Origin: Ichthyophis bannanicus
Taxonomy: Eukaryota > Chordata > Amphibia > Gymnophiona > Ichthyophiidae
DNA: 64,000 bases
Assembly (NCBI GenBank): GCA_033557465.1
Contig: CM066032.1
Coordinates: forward strand, 446,894,270-446,958,269
Direction: 5' to 3'
The notes beneath the pieces are model-generated. The model searched no databases. It worked only from the letters and a program-made list of their open reading frames with translations, and had not been told where the DNA came from. The position numbers and the translations under genes are program-made. Positions within the stretch are counted from its first letter, which is position 1, and each line of letters starts with the position of its first letter. Shown here in pieces: positions 43,445-54,960 of this stretch.

Positions 43445-45060
43445 ATGTCGAAACCAATAGCAATGAGAGGTGCAAAACGTAAGAGAACAGCCAGAGCTTT
43501 TAAGCCTGAATGGCTTGAAGAAATTATTGAAACGGAGACACCGAAATCTCGGGATAAAACGTGCGTTCAACTGCATGAAATATTCACTTACGAAGAGGAT
43601 GACGGAGTAGTCTGTTTATACTGCCGAGATGCAAAAACCATCGGGGAGTTTTCGAATGGCAAAATTTGGGATGATGTGTGGAAACTGGACTTTTTGAAAT
43701 GACATCTGTCTAGTAAGACTCATACTGAAAGTGTTAAGAAACCTAGAGCTAAAAATCCAAATTTAAGAGGAGGATTATTTAACTTGTTGCTTGAGAGCAC
43801 CGCTGAAAAAGAGAAAAGGCAAATTAGTAATGAACGGAAACGTTCTACACCAGAAGAAATTAAAATTCTAATTGATAGTGTTTTGCTGGCTGTTTGGATG
43901 AATATTTCCATGCTCTCTGTTCAAGATATTAATGAACACATGTCCAAGTACATAACCATACTTGAAAGCTGGAGAAGCAAAAACTATTCGTTTGAATTTC
44001 TTGAAATTATAAACATGAATGCCCATGATAAGCTCATGGCAGATGTTGCATCAGCAGCATATCATACATTAACTATTGATGAAAGCACAGACATTTCTGT
44101 CAACAAATACTTAATACTGTACTTCAAATATCGGCCAGTAAATTCATGTCTGTATAAAACTTCATTTGGTGGGATGCTGCAGTTGGAAGCATGCGATGCT
44201 GCATCAATAGTCAGTGCACTCCGGGAGTTCTATGGGAAATACAAGTTTGACCTTAACAAAATGGTCATGTTTACTTCGGATGGTGCCTCTGTCATGTCAG
44301 GCAGAATAAATGGTGTTGCTGCGCAACTCAAACAAAATATTTCGCATTTAGTGCAGCAGCATTGTGTTGCCCATCGTGAAGATTTGGGGATCTCTGAATC
44401 ATGGAAGGAAGTAAAGCTGATGAAAGAAGTTGAAACTTTCATGAGAACTGTTTACACAACCTTTTGTCGATCTTCTACTAAAAGGTCACAATTTAAAGAA
44501 TTAGCAGATGCTTCTGAATGCGAGTCAATTGCTTTTAGACCTCTGAACGAAGTGCGGTGGTTATCTAGACATTTTGCTCTTCAAGCAATTATTCAAAATT
44601 ATGATCCATTATTAAAATACTTTGAAGAAGAGAAGGATGATGATCCCATTGCAAAGTACTGTTATAAAAAGCTAAACAGCCATCAATTCCATATAACACT
44701 GCAAATTTTGAATGATGTTTTATCTGAACTAGCTTCATTAACAATGGCATTTCAGAAACGTTCCCTAACACCACTGGAAGCATATCATCTTGCACAGGGT
44801 AAGCTGAACAAAATCCGAATGCAATACTTGGGTGACACAGTAAAATGGAGTGATAATGTTAAAAATCGTCTCGACAAGATACCTGGAGACGTTTCAGTGG
44901 ATACTGGTTCCACACTTACTTTCATTAATATGCTGTGTCTGCATTTAGGGGAAAGATTTCCTGAAAATGAAATTGAGGAATGGTCTGCTTTTGACTTGAC
45001 AGCAATAGCACAGTGTGATTATGAATTTGGAATTGAAAGATTTGAAAGATTGCCCTACAG
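43445..45060 (+). pseudogene. hAT transposase, N-terminal and catalytic part
   Basis: Cut-and-paste transposase. ATG at 43445. An N-terminal zinc-finger-like segment has C-x2-C (VVCLYCRDAK) and, just past an in-frame TGA at 43700-43702, HLSSKTH. The frame continues unbroken after that stop, so one CGA-to-TGA change is likely. The catalytic region has TIDESTDIS (first Asp), FTSDGASVMSG (second Asp) and the QQHCVAHRE block (C-x2-H), then a long helical region. The coding sequence breaks at ~45055 where the L2 begins. I recall a similar hAT-derived host protein, KIAA1586, but cannot test that. The terminal Glu was not assigned. Confidence 0.9.
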
Positions 45061-46919
45061 CTCTAACCGTATTCTCTACCCCCACCAAGAAAGGAATTGA
45101 AGACACAATTATGGCCCTTAACACCACCACCACCACCAGTCCGATCCATGCCCAGCCTTCTGGATTAAGGAGCTCCGCAGCTACTTCAGCCCAATACTAT
45201 CCAAAATAATGAACCTCTCCTTCACAACAGGTTCTTTCCCCTCAGCTCTTAAGCATACCTCTATCAGACCTCTTCTAAAAAACTGCAAGCTCGTTCCCCA
45301 AAAAGTAGATTCATACAGACCTATATCCAGTATACCTCTACTTGCGAAGATCATTGAAAAAGAGGTCCAACGACAACTACAGGATCACATCGACGCTGTT
45401 GCACCATTAGACCCGTGCCAACATGGTTTTAGGGAATTCCACGGAGTGGAAACTCTTCTTACCACCCTCTTCTGCAAGATAATCACTGGCATTGATGACA
45501 TCCGTCAAGGATTTGCTCTCATCTTTCTGGATATCGCTGCAGCTTTCGATTCAGTAAGTCATGAGCTTCTCTTAGGACGACTAATTGAGAAAGGCATTAA
45601 TGGAAGAGCGCTTGAATGGTGCAGATCTTACCTGTCCGGAAGATGGCAGCATGTTCGTTCTGGAGGGATAACTTCGGAACCTTTCCACCAAAGCCAGGGA
45701 GTCCCACAAGGTTCCTCCCTTTCAGCCCTCCTGTTCAACATTTACATGCAGCCAATTTGCAAGATCATCCGATCCTTCAATGTTGACTGCATGTTATATG
45801 CTGACAATGTCCTGCTGTACATACCCTTCTCTACGGAACATCTGGACCTCTCTCCACTGACGAGCTGTTTCAGTGCAATATCTGACTGGCTTCTCTCCCA
45901 AAACCTCCAAATACAACATAAGAAAACGGAAGTACTCTTCATTACGAGGAACCCTAACTTCACCCCACCACAATTCCTTAAAGTAAAAGAAGCAGAGTTA
46001 CAATCTAAACCATCAATACGCTACCTGGGAGTCACCTTGGATCAACGCCTGGACATGAAAGCCCACATAGGGAACACAGTCAGAGCAGTATACTACAAGA
46101 TCCGCTCACTTAGGCATTTACGATCCATGCTGGAACCAAATGACTTCAGGACTATATACCAGGCGTTGATCATACCTCATTTTGACTTCGCCAATGCCAT
46201 CCTACAAGGCCTGCCCCTATCCACTTTGAACCCGCTGCAGCTCGCCATGAACGCAGCAGCAAGGGTCATCCATGGAGCCTCCAGAAGTGACCACGTGACA
46301 CCTCTGCTGATACAGTTGCATTGGCTGCCTATCCAGGCTAGAATCGTTTTCAAGACTTTGTTACTCACTTTTAAAGCTATTAACAAGCTCTCCTCTGAAT
46401 CAATAACTGCCCTCATCCATACCACATCTCCAAATAGAGCAAGAAGATTCACGGCTATAAACTCCCTAAAAGTCCCGAAAGCATTAACAGATTGCACTGC
46501 ATCCACAGCCAATAGGGCGTTTAGTATCAGTGCGCCAAGATGCTGGAACGCATTACCTCCAGATATCCGGGCTATTAAGAGCCTTACACAGTTTAGGAAT
46601 GCCACCTTTTCAATAAGTACCTCATAGAACCCAACCCCACCCTATTGAGACCGGAGATGCAATCCGCTAAGCAAATATATGGTTGATACTCTAACCCTTA
46701 GTGGTGCATATGTTTCTATGGAATTCATGTTCATATGACTCTATGTAGCAAGATTTGTAAATAGTTTACCCCTGTTATCCAAGTTATTTGCCCTGTTATC
46801 TGTAAACTCATACGTGTTAATTGTACTGAGCATTTTTGTTCCATGTAAACCGCGCTGATGCTGAATAGTGCGGTATATAAGAGACTGTAAATAAATAAAT
46901 AAATAAAATAAATAAAAAC
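45060..46919 (+). mobile_element. L2 LINE, 5'-truncated, inserted in the hAT transposase
   Basis: Starts shortly after the transposase phrase GIERFER and ends in an (AAATA)n tail at 46889-46919. The 3' UTR gtaaaccgcgctgatgctga / gcggtatataagagactg is shared with SINEs in this window. It holds most of the RT domain and the C-terminus. No clear target duplication could be read. Confidence 0.88.
45209..46627 (+). pseudogene. L2 reverse transcriptase, 472-aa open frame, YADN active site
   Basis: The RT of an L2 LINE. Motifs in order are SYRPISSIPLLAKIIEKEVQ (residues ~35-55), CQHGFREFHGVETLL, FLDIAAAFDSVSHELLL (first catalytic Asp, ~106-122), QGVPQGSSLSALLFNIYMQ, then MLYADNVLLYIP (~196-207), where the usual YADD is YADN. 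After this come IRYLGVTLDQRL, the thumb, LHWLPIQARIVFKTLLLTFKAI and APRCWNALPPDIRAI near the end. Upstream codons in the same frame also encode L2 sequence (DPCPAFWIKELRSYFSPIL), so the methionine is internal. The Asp-to-Asn change should abolish polymerase activity although the frame is open. Confidence 0.9.
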
Positions 46920-47261
46920 GTCCGATCACTCTGTTTAAAGTACAAACAATTTCTTATGGAGGAACATATTGTTGTTCAGCAGTACGACTTCAAGTTTTTA
47001 GTCGCAGAAAAAATCAAAAGCAAACTGATAAACAGTTTTCCGGATATGGTGACTTTGGCGTTTCAGAATGCTCAGTTTGCAGATTTCGCGAAACTGATCG
47101 ATATTGGTGGAACATTTTTGGCTTCTAGTGCAGATTGCGAGCGTGGTTTCAGCTTGATGAACAGTTTAAAAACCAAAATAAGGAATCGCTTACATTTAGA
47201 ACATTTGGAAATGCTGGTGCGTGTTGAGTCATCTTCAAGATGGTGGATCAGTAGACCTTGA
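46920..47261 (+). pseudogene. hAT transposase, C-terminal dimerisation domain
   Basis: Resumes after the L2 tail. The domain carries LIDIGGTFLASSADCERGFSLMN and KIRNRLHLEHLEMLVRV, the hAT C-terminal (Dimer_Tnp_hAT-like) signature with the S-x-D/N-x-E-R-x-F motif. The frame is open from about 46920, and the annotated methionine at 46956 is internal. It is separated from the catalytic part only by the L2, which is what inactivated the element, together with the stop at 43700. Confidence 0.9.
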
Positions 47262-47309
47262 TAAAATTTATTCAGACTGGGTACATTTGAAAGATCGAAG
47301 AGAGAAATT

Positions 47310-47515
47310 TTGAGAACATAGTAAGTGACGGCAGATAAAGACCAGCATGGTCCATCTAGTCTGCCCAGCAAGATGGCAAGAGTAGGTGCACCTGTTGCTC
47401 TGTGCAGGCCACCTCTCCCCATGTCTTTGTTTAGGGGTGAACCCACCACTCCATGTAGGACACCGAACTCTTCTTCCATACATAAATTATTTACATGGAA
47501 TAACAATGGCTTTCA
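47310..47515 (-). repeat. CR1 3'-end fragment inside the hAT
   Basis: Plus-strand agataaagaccagcatggtc/catctagtctgcccagcaag matches, in inverse, the tail at 47850-47934 and the region at 54470-54560. It is a short minus-strand CR1 or CR1-derived SINE copy near the hAT 3' end. Confidence 0.65.
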
Positions 47516-47781
47516 ATAAAAATTAACTGAAATAATACCACATTTGTGATTGTAATTACTAGAAATTTTCTGCTTCATTTAGTAATCGTCTATCTTCATT
47601 TAATTTGATTAACGTCAATGTGCTGTACATACTGTATTCTAATGTGTAGTCAAATTTTAAAGTATATAACTCCATGTCGTTATGTAGTGCACAAAAAATT
47701 TAACCTTCCTTCAAAAGCCGCACAGCTGATATTTTATGCGCACACAGCCTACAGAAAATTAGAGGGAACATTGCTCCAGTG

Positions 47782-47860
47782 TTAGGAGAAAAAGCATTGG
47801 TGAGAGTGGGCACCCCTGCAAGAGCTTCTCTTCAGTGCCATATCTTGCATTAACCGCCTT
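47782..47860 (-). pseudogene. L1-like LINE RT fragment, part upstream of the hAT target
   Basis: The minus strand encodes LLQGCPLSPMLFLLTLEPL, the L1 'GCPLSPLLF' block, directly continued at 41045 downwards. This shows the hAT entered an already resident L1-like copy. Confidence 0.8.
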
Positions 47861-47934
47861 GCCATCTTGCTGGGCAGACTAGATGGACCATGCTGGTCTT
47901 TATCTGCCATCATTTACTATGTTACTATGTTACA
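47861..47934 (+). repeat. CR1 3' tail fragment
   Basis: Ccatcttgctgggcagactagatggaccatgctggtctttatctgcc followed by repeats of tactatgtta; a short plus-strand CR1 end. Confidence 0.75.
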
Positions 47935-48156
47935 AACAACAAAAAGGAGTCCCACAAGGCTTGGCATTATCATCACTACTCTTCAGTATATTCATGCAGT
48001 CGATTTGCACCATTTTTCACAAGCATTTTACAGAATTTATGCAGTTGACATGATGTTTACACCCTATGAGCTGACCCACCCAGACCATAAGAAAATATCA
48101 GCTTGCTTTCAAGAAATCTCTCACTGGTTACATCACCAAGAAAACAGAAGTCCTCC

Positions 48157-50409
48157 CAGGGACGGTTCTATAATGAGGCAGGTTGAGGCGGCCGCCTCAG
48201 GTGGCAAATTTTTAGAGGCGGCAAAAAAATGCCCCTAAATCACACCAGTGGCAGCCACCTCATACTGCCAAAAAATAAAAACCCCAAATCCCAGAAGATC
48301 AGCGATTTGGCGCAGATCTGCCCTGCCACTTTTGCTGTCTTGGGGTCAGCGGCAGCAGCAGAAGCAGGCCGTCAAAGATGGGAGTTTAAATTTAAAAAAA
48401 AAAAGAGACAACCAATTAAGCAAAAGAGCGAGCCCGTGCCTCATTCCATTCATGTGAGCAGTCGGCCAGTCCCGCCCCCTAATGCGACATCAGAGGAGGC
48501 AGAACCAGCCAGGCTGCTCACATGAGTGGAATAAGGCCCACACTTTTGCTTGGTTGGTGGTTTGTTTCTTTTTTTAATTTGAACTCCCAGCTTCAACTGT
48601 CTGCTTCTGCTGCTGCCGCTGACCCCAACACAGCAAAAGCGGCAGGGCAGAGCTATGCCAAATCATTGCCAGTTTGGCAGCAGTCAGAAAAGTCACCTCA
48701 GCGCAGCCTGGTGCTGCCACAGCTGCCAGGGAGAGCTGTTTTTGGCCACGGGTTGTTATTTTTTGCATCTCAGTGAGGCAGAGCAGGTTAATAGGGCTGG
48801 GGGGGAGCAGCATCAGACAATTTGTCACTGGCATTGATAGAGAGCTGGATTTTGGTGGGCCATTTTATCACTTCTGAGACAGGCAGTGGGCCTCAGGGAA
48901 GGCCCTTCAGATTTGAGCTGGGCAGAGGATATTGCACAGAAGGTAGTCCCGTAGCTCTGTTGGAAGGACTGTCTAATCTTCAGAGGTGCCTTTTTTTGCC
49001 AGAGTTTGCACATCAGATTTATTTTGCTATGACAACATTGATAAGGAGGGAAGATATAAAATGAGCAAAACTAATCACGATAGTCATGAAAAAATAATTT
49101 TCTCTTATTGGTCTTAGTCAACTGTAGGGTGTTGGTGGGGGGTTACTGAAATATGGATTGTCTTTGAGCTTTGATGTTTTAGTTCTTTATGCTGCCAGAC
49201 TGAAATTTAAAATATTTTAAGTTCAGACTCAAGGAAATTTTAAATTTTTCAGAGAATCTCTCAGTTTAATTTTGTGTAGCATCCTGATAGATTCACCTCT
49301 GCTGAGTTCTGGACTTTTCCAATTCTAGCACAATCCAATCCAGCCTTTGAATTCATGGCTACCAGGATTAGTTTCTCTTTTTATATCTTCCCTCCTCATC
49401 AATAATTATTCATAGCAAAATAAATCTGATGTGCAGATACTTAAATTGGTTTGATTGGGGGGGGGGGGGCACTGTGTAAGCGGCTCAGATTGGGACCTAC
49501 ATGATCAGGGAATAAAATGGTCAGACAAAGTTCAAAGAGAATTTTATTTTCAATGTAATTATCTGACGGTGCTTTTTAATATATTTTATAGAGTACATGG
49601 AAATACATCTCTTTCTATTTCTCTGGTATTGCACTGTATGTAGAATCTGAGTTCTTGGGGTTGCAGTTTAATTTTTATCTGTATACTGTATTTTTATTTT
49701 TAAATTGTGGTCACTTATTCTGTACTTGGTGAGGGTATGTGTTATGAGTGTGTGACCAAGACCAGGTGTTCTGTTAACATGGAGTTTGTATGTAGGGTTC
49801 TGTACTGTAGCAATCTGAGTTGTTCAGCTTTTCAAATAGGTGTTTGGATGTTCCATGGCCTACTGTAGTGTTTACAGTGATGCTTTTTTTGGATGGGCTC
49901 TTTATGTGAGTTTTGGAAGTTGGTGCTGGTATGGTAAGGTATGGTATGGTATGGTATGGTAGATTTGCTGTATAGATCCTCAGTGACTGTTGAAGGATTT
50001 AATATTAGTTCATAATATGCCTAGTACTGGACAATTTTTGTTGTTAGTGAGATGATCAGAATCAGATTTTTTTTAAGATATTGAGTTCTGTGGGTGAATA
50101 TCCTGGTTCTGCTCTGTACCCATTGTTGGAGGAGGTTCTGTGGATGCAAAATATATGTTCAAAAAGAAAAAGCAAGAATCATAACGCAGTTTATAATAAA
50201 ATAAAAATGAGTTATAATTTAGTTTTATAAACTGTGCTGTGGTTCTCGCTCTCTTTTAGTTCCTTGGTGTGCAAACATCTTGCATATCCTCCATATAATC
50301 TAATCAGCTTTTCGGTTTGGTTCTGTCCCTGACTAGAGTTTTGAGAAAGGGGGGGGGAGCGCCATCTCATCCTTCACCTCAGGCAGCAGATTGCCTTGAG
50401 ACACCCCTG
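48157..50409. mobile_element. Non-autonomous hAT, second family, 2.25 kb
   Basis: Begins CAGGGACGG and ends CACCCCTG. The exact 8-bp duplication AGTCCTCC is at 48149-48156 and 50410-50417. Near both ends are inverted stretches with gcctcaggtggc / cacctcaggcagc. It contains a long foldback (48300-48668). Its interior 49570-50100 is similar to 9160-9720. No transposase frame was found, so it is moved in trans if at all. Confidence 0.88.
48300..48668. repeat. Long inverted repeat, ~160-bp arms
   Basis: The left arm 48300-48461 is inversely repeated at 48514-48668 with ~52 bases between. Shared strings include ctgccctgcc-cttttgctgt, ggggtcagcggcagcagcag and ctgctcacatgagtgga (versus ccattcatgtgagcag). 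Identity looks around 85% with small gaps. If transcribed it would form a long hairpin RNA. It lies within the second hAT element. Confidence 0.85.
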
Positions 50410-51300
50410 AGTCCTCCACATTTCCAGGCACAAAACACTTGCACTACACAACACTGAACTCGAAACCAAGAAAGAAGTCAAATACCTAGGAATAACTCTA
50501 AACCAACAACTTAACTTCTCCTCCTATATTACCAATAACTCCACAGCAATAAAGCACAAGATAAAACTACTCCACAACCTCCAACCTATCCTATCAACCA
50601 CTGACTTTCGCTCTGCCCTATAGGCTCTCATCTTCCCCTTACTGGATTTCTGCAATAGCATCTATCAAGGTCTCCCCAAACACTCATTCCATCAATTGCA
50701 AATGACACAAAACTCAGCAGCACGCATTCCAGCAAAACCCAAACCATGTGATCACATCACCCCAATTCTCGTACCCACCAGAATCAAGTAGAAGGCAACC
50801 ATGAACACTTTCAAAACAAACCAAACTGCAACGTACCTAAAGCCTCTTATTCATACACCAACAACCTACAGAAATAGGCGAAAATGCAATAAAAAGCTCC
50901 TCGAGCTTCCAGCACAAATAACAAAGATGCAACAGAATACCAGACTCTGGGTTTTCTCCACCTACGTATCAGATCTTTGGAACACAGAACTTTACTTTTC
51001 AATGAACACTTTGGCAACTAAACGAGATACCCATGAGCACCAGCTAACTGTGGACACACACCATAACTTCCACTTGCACATGAGATCTAACTGTAAACTG
51101 TAAATGTGCTATAAACTAGAAATTATAGTTACCTTCTAATATCAATGTTCTATGCCGCCCATGTTTAGAAGTTCTATGTAAACCTGTTAAGCTATTATTA
51201 ATGTTTCAGAAGTTCTATGTAAACCTGTTATGTTATTCTTCATTGTAAACCGTCTTGATGTCCAGAAAAGGTGCTATAGAAAAACAGATAAATAAATAAA

Positions 51301-53230
51301 ATAAAGTTTCTTTGAGCAGGGAAATAAAGCAGGGAGATTATTGATCCATAAGATTAAGGAAAAAAGATTAAATAACCATATTATTAAAATCAGGGCTAGC
51401 AAGGGACATCTTCCTTGTAAAACGAGGGGATAGCTGAAGCTTTTATACATTTTTTTCAACTCCTTATACTCAAGGGGGGAGGCGGCATAGTTGGATGCTT
51501 ATTTATCACAAATCCCTTTTCCCAAATTATCAGAGGAAAATAAAAGATATTAAATAGCGTTATTTCTGAGAAGGAAGTGAGGAGGGCAATTCTGTCTTTA
51601 AGTGGGAAAGAACCAGGAACTGATGGGTTTACAGCAAGCTTTGAAAAGGTGTTTTTGGAGGAATTAAAGGGAACCTGGGCTAGCGTTTTTATTTATTTGA
51701 CTGTTCTTCTATATTGCTCTTCTTCAAGTCAGAGCGGTTTACAATTAACAATAGCAATTACAATGTTACATTGAACTATGAACAGAATATTATAACAGGA
51801 AGAAAACTTACATTGAACTATGTACAGGAAGTTGTAACCGGGGGTGGGGGTACAGGTATAAATATGTAAAGCTAGACCTAAAGTATTATCCTGTCCATGG
51901 TATTTACATAGGTGTGTTTGTACAGCTGTCAAGGAAAGAGAGCACGGGTCTTTATGGTTGTCTTTGTCACTGCTGTCGTTTAACGTCTTCTTAGAAAAAT
52001 TCATTCACCATCTGCAATGAATACAGTGGTTATTACAGTTTTACACAAGAAGCAGCCTGCGTCTCCTATTGATCTATATCTTCACTAAACACTGGCATTA
52101 AAACTCTGGCTAAAATCTCAGCAACACATCTACAAAATTGCATTGGAAATTTAATACTTACGCGTACAGTTGATGCAGGGTTTATCCCCAGGAAGAAAGA
52201 CTGAAGATAATATAAGAAAGTTGGCGAACTTAATCTTGCATTCAAAAACACACTCTGCTCCATTGTTTCTCCTATGAATTGGTGCTGAAGAACCGTTTGA
52301 TCGGGTTAATTGGGAATTTTTATTTTCAGTTATAGAAGGGATGGGGGGAATTTTTTTGTCTTGGATTAAAGCTACAAATTATGAGCCAAAGGCAGTGATA
52401 AAAGTAAATGGGAGATTGTGAGGGACTTTAACTCTAAAGAGGGGTGCCCACTATCCCTACATTTTTTCACTATATCCTTGGAGCCTTTGGCGATAATAAT
52501 TAGAAATTGTGGGGATGTCAAAAGCTAAAGGGTGGGACAAATGGAATTTAAAATGTCAATGTTTGCAGATGATATTGTACTTTGTCTGAAGCAGTGTGAC
52601 CATTGCTCAACCTTTTATTGACAGATATAGTGTCTCTGGCTTTAAAATTAATTTAACTAAATTGAAATCACTGAATACAACTCTATCCCTGGACCTGGTA
52701 GAAAGGATAAAAGACAATTTTCCTTTTAGATAGGCCGGTAATAAATTTAAAATTTAGGGATGTTCCCCTCACCAAGAGTAGATAACATTTTTGTTTTAAA
52801 CTACAATATCTTATTGAATTTCTCCTGAAGGGGTCACATGGCCTAGATCAAAATGGTCATTCTACCAGCTTTTTATATTTATGTCAGATCCTCCTTGTAC
52901 AAGCCCATTTGCGATATTTTTGGAAATTACAGAAAGCTTTGAATAAATGTCAGAAATATTGCCTAGGGTGTCGTGGAAGATCCTGAGATGGTCAAGGCAG
53001 ATGGGAGGTATAGGATTGCCAGACATGAAAAAGTATTATAGAGCTGCATAAATGAAAGCAATGAGTATTTATGGAGCAGGACTCTAACACTGAAGCCCCA
53101 TTTGGTTATGTGCTATGACTGCCCAGGCTATTGAGAGAAGCTACAAATCCCTTTACTAGACGGACTCTTAAAGTGTGGAATATGCACAAAGGGACATTGT
53201 TGGGGGGGGGGAGAGAATAGTATTCGCACA
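51301..53230 (+). pseudogene. L1-like LINE, degraded
   Basis: Plus-strand blocks: EVRRAILSLSGKEPGTDGFT (~51560-51630; the GKAPGPDG block), then after a SINE insertion TEDNIRKLANLI (~52198-52236), FDRVNWEFLFSVIEG (~52297-52340; first Asp region), a KRGAHYPYIFSLYPW-like block near 52440, and FKMSMFADDIVLCL (~52547-52590; FADD active site). Frequent stops. No 3' end recognised. Confidence 0.75.
51690..52005 (-). repeat. SINE or L2-derived repeat, minus strand
   Basis: Begins (on plus) with tttatttatttgactgttct, the reverse of an L2-type AAATA tail, followed by ctatattgctcttcttcaag and gcggtttacaattaacaata. It interrupts the L1-like RT. The 5' head is not clear. Confidence 0.6.
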
Positions 53231-53239
53231 CTCCAATTA

Positions 53240-54452
53240 TGTATAATCCAGATTTCCTGTCAGGGTTGACAGATGAAATATTTGATGAATGTGAAACATT
53301 AGAATTTATTAGTCTTGTACAATTTTTTGAGAAAGAGAAGAGAAAGAATTCAACTAGCCCAAAATGCAACGGCAAGAATTATACTAAAAATAAACTCACT
53401 CCAACACATAACACCAATACTAGCATCCCTTCATTGGTTACCAATACAAAGCAGGATAATATACAAAACAATAATAACCTCATTCAAAGCATTAAATGAC
53501 ATGGCTCCGACCACCCTATGTAATCTAATATGCAAAGAAACACCTAAACCTACTCACAGAAATGAACAATTAAATTTATTTATTTATTTATTTATTTATT
53601 TGTATTTCTTCTATACCGCACTCTTTTTCATCAGCGCGGTTTACATTAAACAGGAATACTCATTTCAATCAACAGACTGTGGTGAGCTTACATATAACAG
53701 GAAATATACAACTGGGATTATAACTTAGGGAAACTATGTACATATTTGTAGCATGTATAGGACCTATATACACGGGATAGAGTTTCTTTTCATCATCTTA
53801 AATAGGGCGGTTACACTTTATCTGAAAGTGTTAGAGGGTTGATGATGTGCTTTGGAAATGTAGAATGAAGATCCCGAAGGACTTCATAAAAGCACATAAA
53901 TTAACCAACAAGAGAGCCTTCTCTCACATAGCTCCAACTATCTGGAATTCCCTACCAGAGGATCTACGATCACTAACAGAGATCATGGAATTCCGCAAAA
54001 AATTAAAAACGTATCTATTCAATAAACATTATAACACCATGGAAAACCTTGAACTCAATTTAGATAAAGGCTAAACAGGTAACTGACCACATAAAACACA
54101 AACCTCCTACCTAAATGGACAACACACATAGTTCAATCGAAATGACGATCCAATCTCTTATGCCCTAATACCTCCTCATGTATATAGTTGTTTCTGTAAT
54201 GTACTGTCTTATGTTATTTAGACATTACATTTGTTAGTTAATTGTTTTAACACGGTTCCAGTTTAAATTCACTGTTTAGTTTCCTAGACTTAACTTTGTT
54301 TAATTTATGATATTTTAAGATGTTCTATGTAAAATTAAGATGTTCTATGTAAAACAAACTTCGCTTTGTTATTTGTTGTTATTTGTACACCGCAACTGAT
54401 CTCTGGAAGATGCGGTATAAAAATGAGTGTTAAATAAATAAATCAATAAAGA
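53240..54452 (+). pseudogene. L2 LINE C-terminal remnant
   Basis: QLAQNATARIILKINSLQH and ASLHWLPIQSRIIYKTIITS (53345-53500) are the L2 thumb/C-terminal blocks. After a SINE insertion (53572-53830), NKRAFSHIAPTIWNSLPEDL and FRKKLKTYLFNKHY (53910-54040) complete the C-terminus. The 3' UTR ends with gcggtataaaaatgagtg and (AAATAA)n at ~54452. Confidence 0.85.
53572..53830 (-). repeat. L2-tailed SINE, minus strand
   Basis: (TTTA)n at 53572-53600, then ctataccgcactctttttcatcagcgcggtttacattaa, the reverse complement of the L2 3' end seen at 46850-46885. The body resembles 60747-60900. It interrupts an L2 copy. Confidence 0.75.
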
Positions 54453-54454
54453 GA

Positions 54455-54960
54455 GAATTCTGGCAGTATGGTTCATCTAATCCGTCCAGTAAGGTGACTA
54501 GAGTAGTTGTACCTGCCACTCCGTGTAGGTCAACCCCTCTACTTAGTGAAGTACAAAAGATATTTAAGTTTGTTTTGATTTCATCCTCTTGCTATAAGGG
54601 ATCCACTGTCTGTGCAGTGCTGCGTGCATCTCGTAGCGCTATACAAATTTTCAGTAGTAGTAGTAGTAGTGTCTTTCCCATGCCATTTTAAATTCCAGCA
54701 CTATTTTTACCCCTTTCTCCTTCATCGGGAGGGCATTCCAGGCATCCACCACCCTTTCAGGGAAAAGGTATTTCCTGACATTGCTTTTAAGTTTACCTCC
54801 TCGCAGCTTCATTTTATGCCCTCTGGCTTTCCCGTCTTTGAAAAAGGTTTGTTCATTATTTCTCGTTAAGTATTTAAAGGTCTGTATCATATCTCTCCTG
54901 CCCCTCCTCTCCTCTAGGGTATACATATTTAGGTCTTCAAGTCTCTTCTCATGTCAGCCA
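54455..54960 (-). pseudogene. CR1-family LINE tail, minus strand
   Basis: A minus-strand frame (54926-54651) encodes YTLEERRGRRDMIQTFKYL, GHKMKLRGGKLKSNVRKYLF and ERVVDAWNALP, the C-terminus of CR1 ORF2. The 3' tail runs to ~54455. A short TAG/TAC triplet run (54655-54670) extends the frame with tyrosines. Confidence 0.8.

Larger units (their letters stand above)
41046..47773 (+). mobile_element. Autonomous-type hAT transposon, interrupted by an L2 LINE
   Basis: Ends CACTGTTCCCTCTAAGCTG and TTAGAGGGAACATTG. The exact 8-bp duplication CTCCAGTG is at 41038-41045 and 47774-47781. The transposase frame is at 43445-47261 with an L2 insertion at ~45060-46919 and one internal stop. A ~2.3-kb leader holds a CpG-rich stretch (41420-41900) that looks like a promoter with non-coding exon(s). 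Subterminal gtgcgcgcgcac palindromes are shared with the MITE at 30174. Total 6.7 kb, or ~4.9 kb without the L2. Confidence 0.93.
47935..51300 (+). pseudogene. L2 LINE remnant split by a second hAT
   Basis: Before the insert: KGVPQGLALSSLLFSIFMQ (47943-48000) and the following palm region. After the insert (50418-51110): thumb and C-terminal sequence (KYLGITLNQQLNF-like, LDFCNSIYQGLPK, ARIPAKPKPCDHITP). A tail with aaataaataaaataaa ends at ~51300. Stops are present. The insert duplicates AGTCCTCC. Confidence 0.8.
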
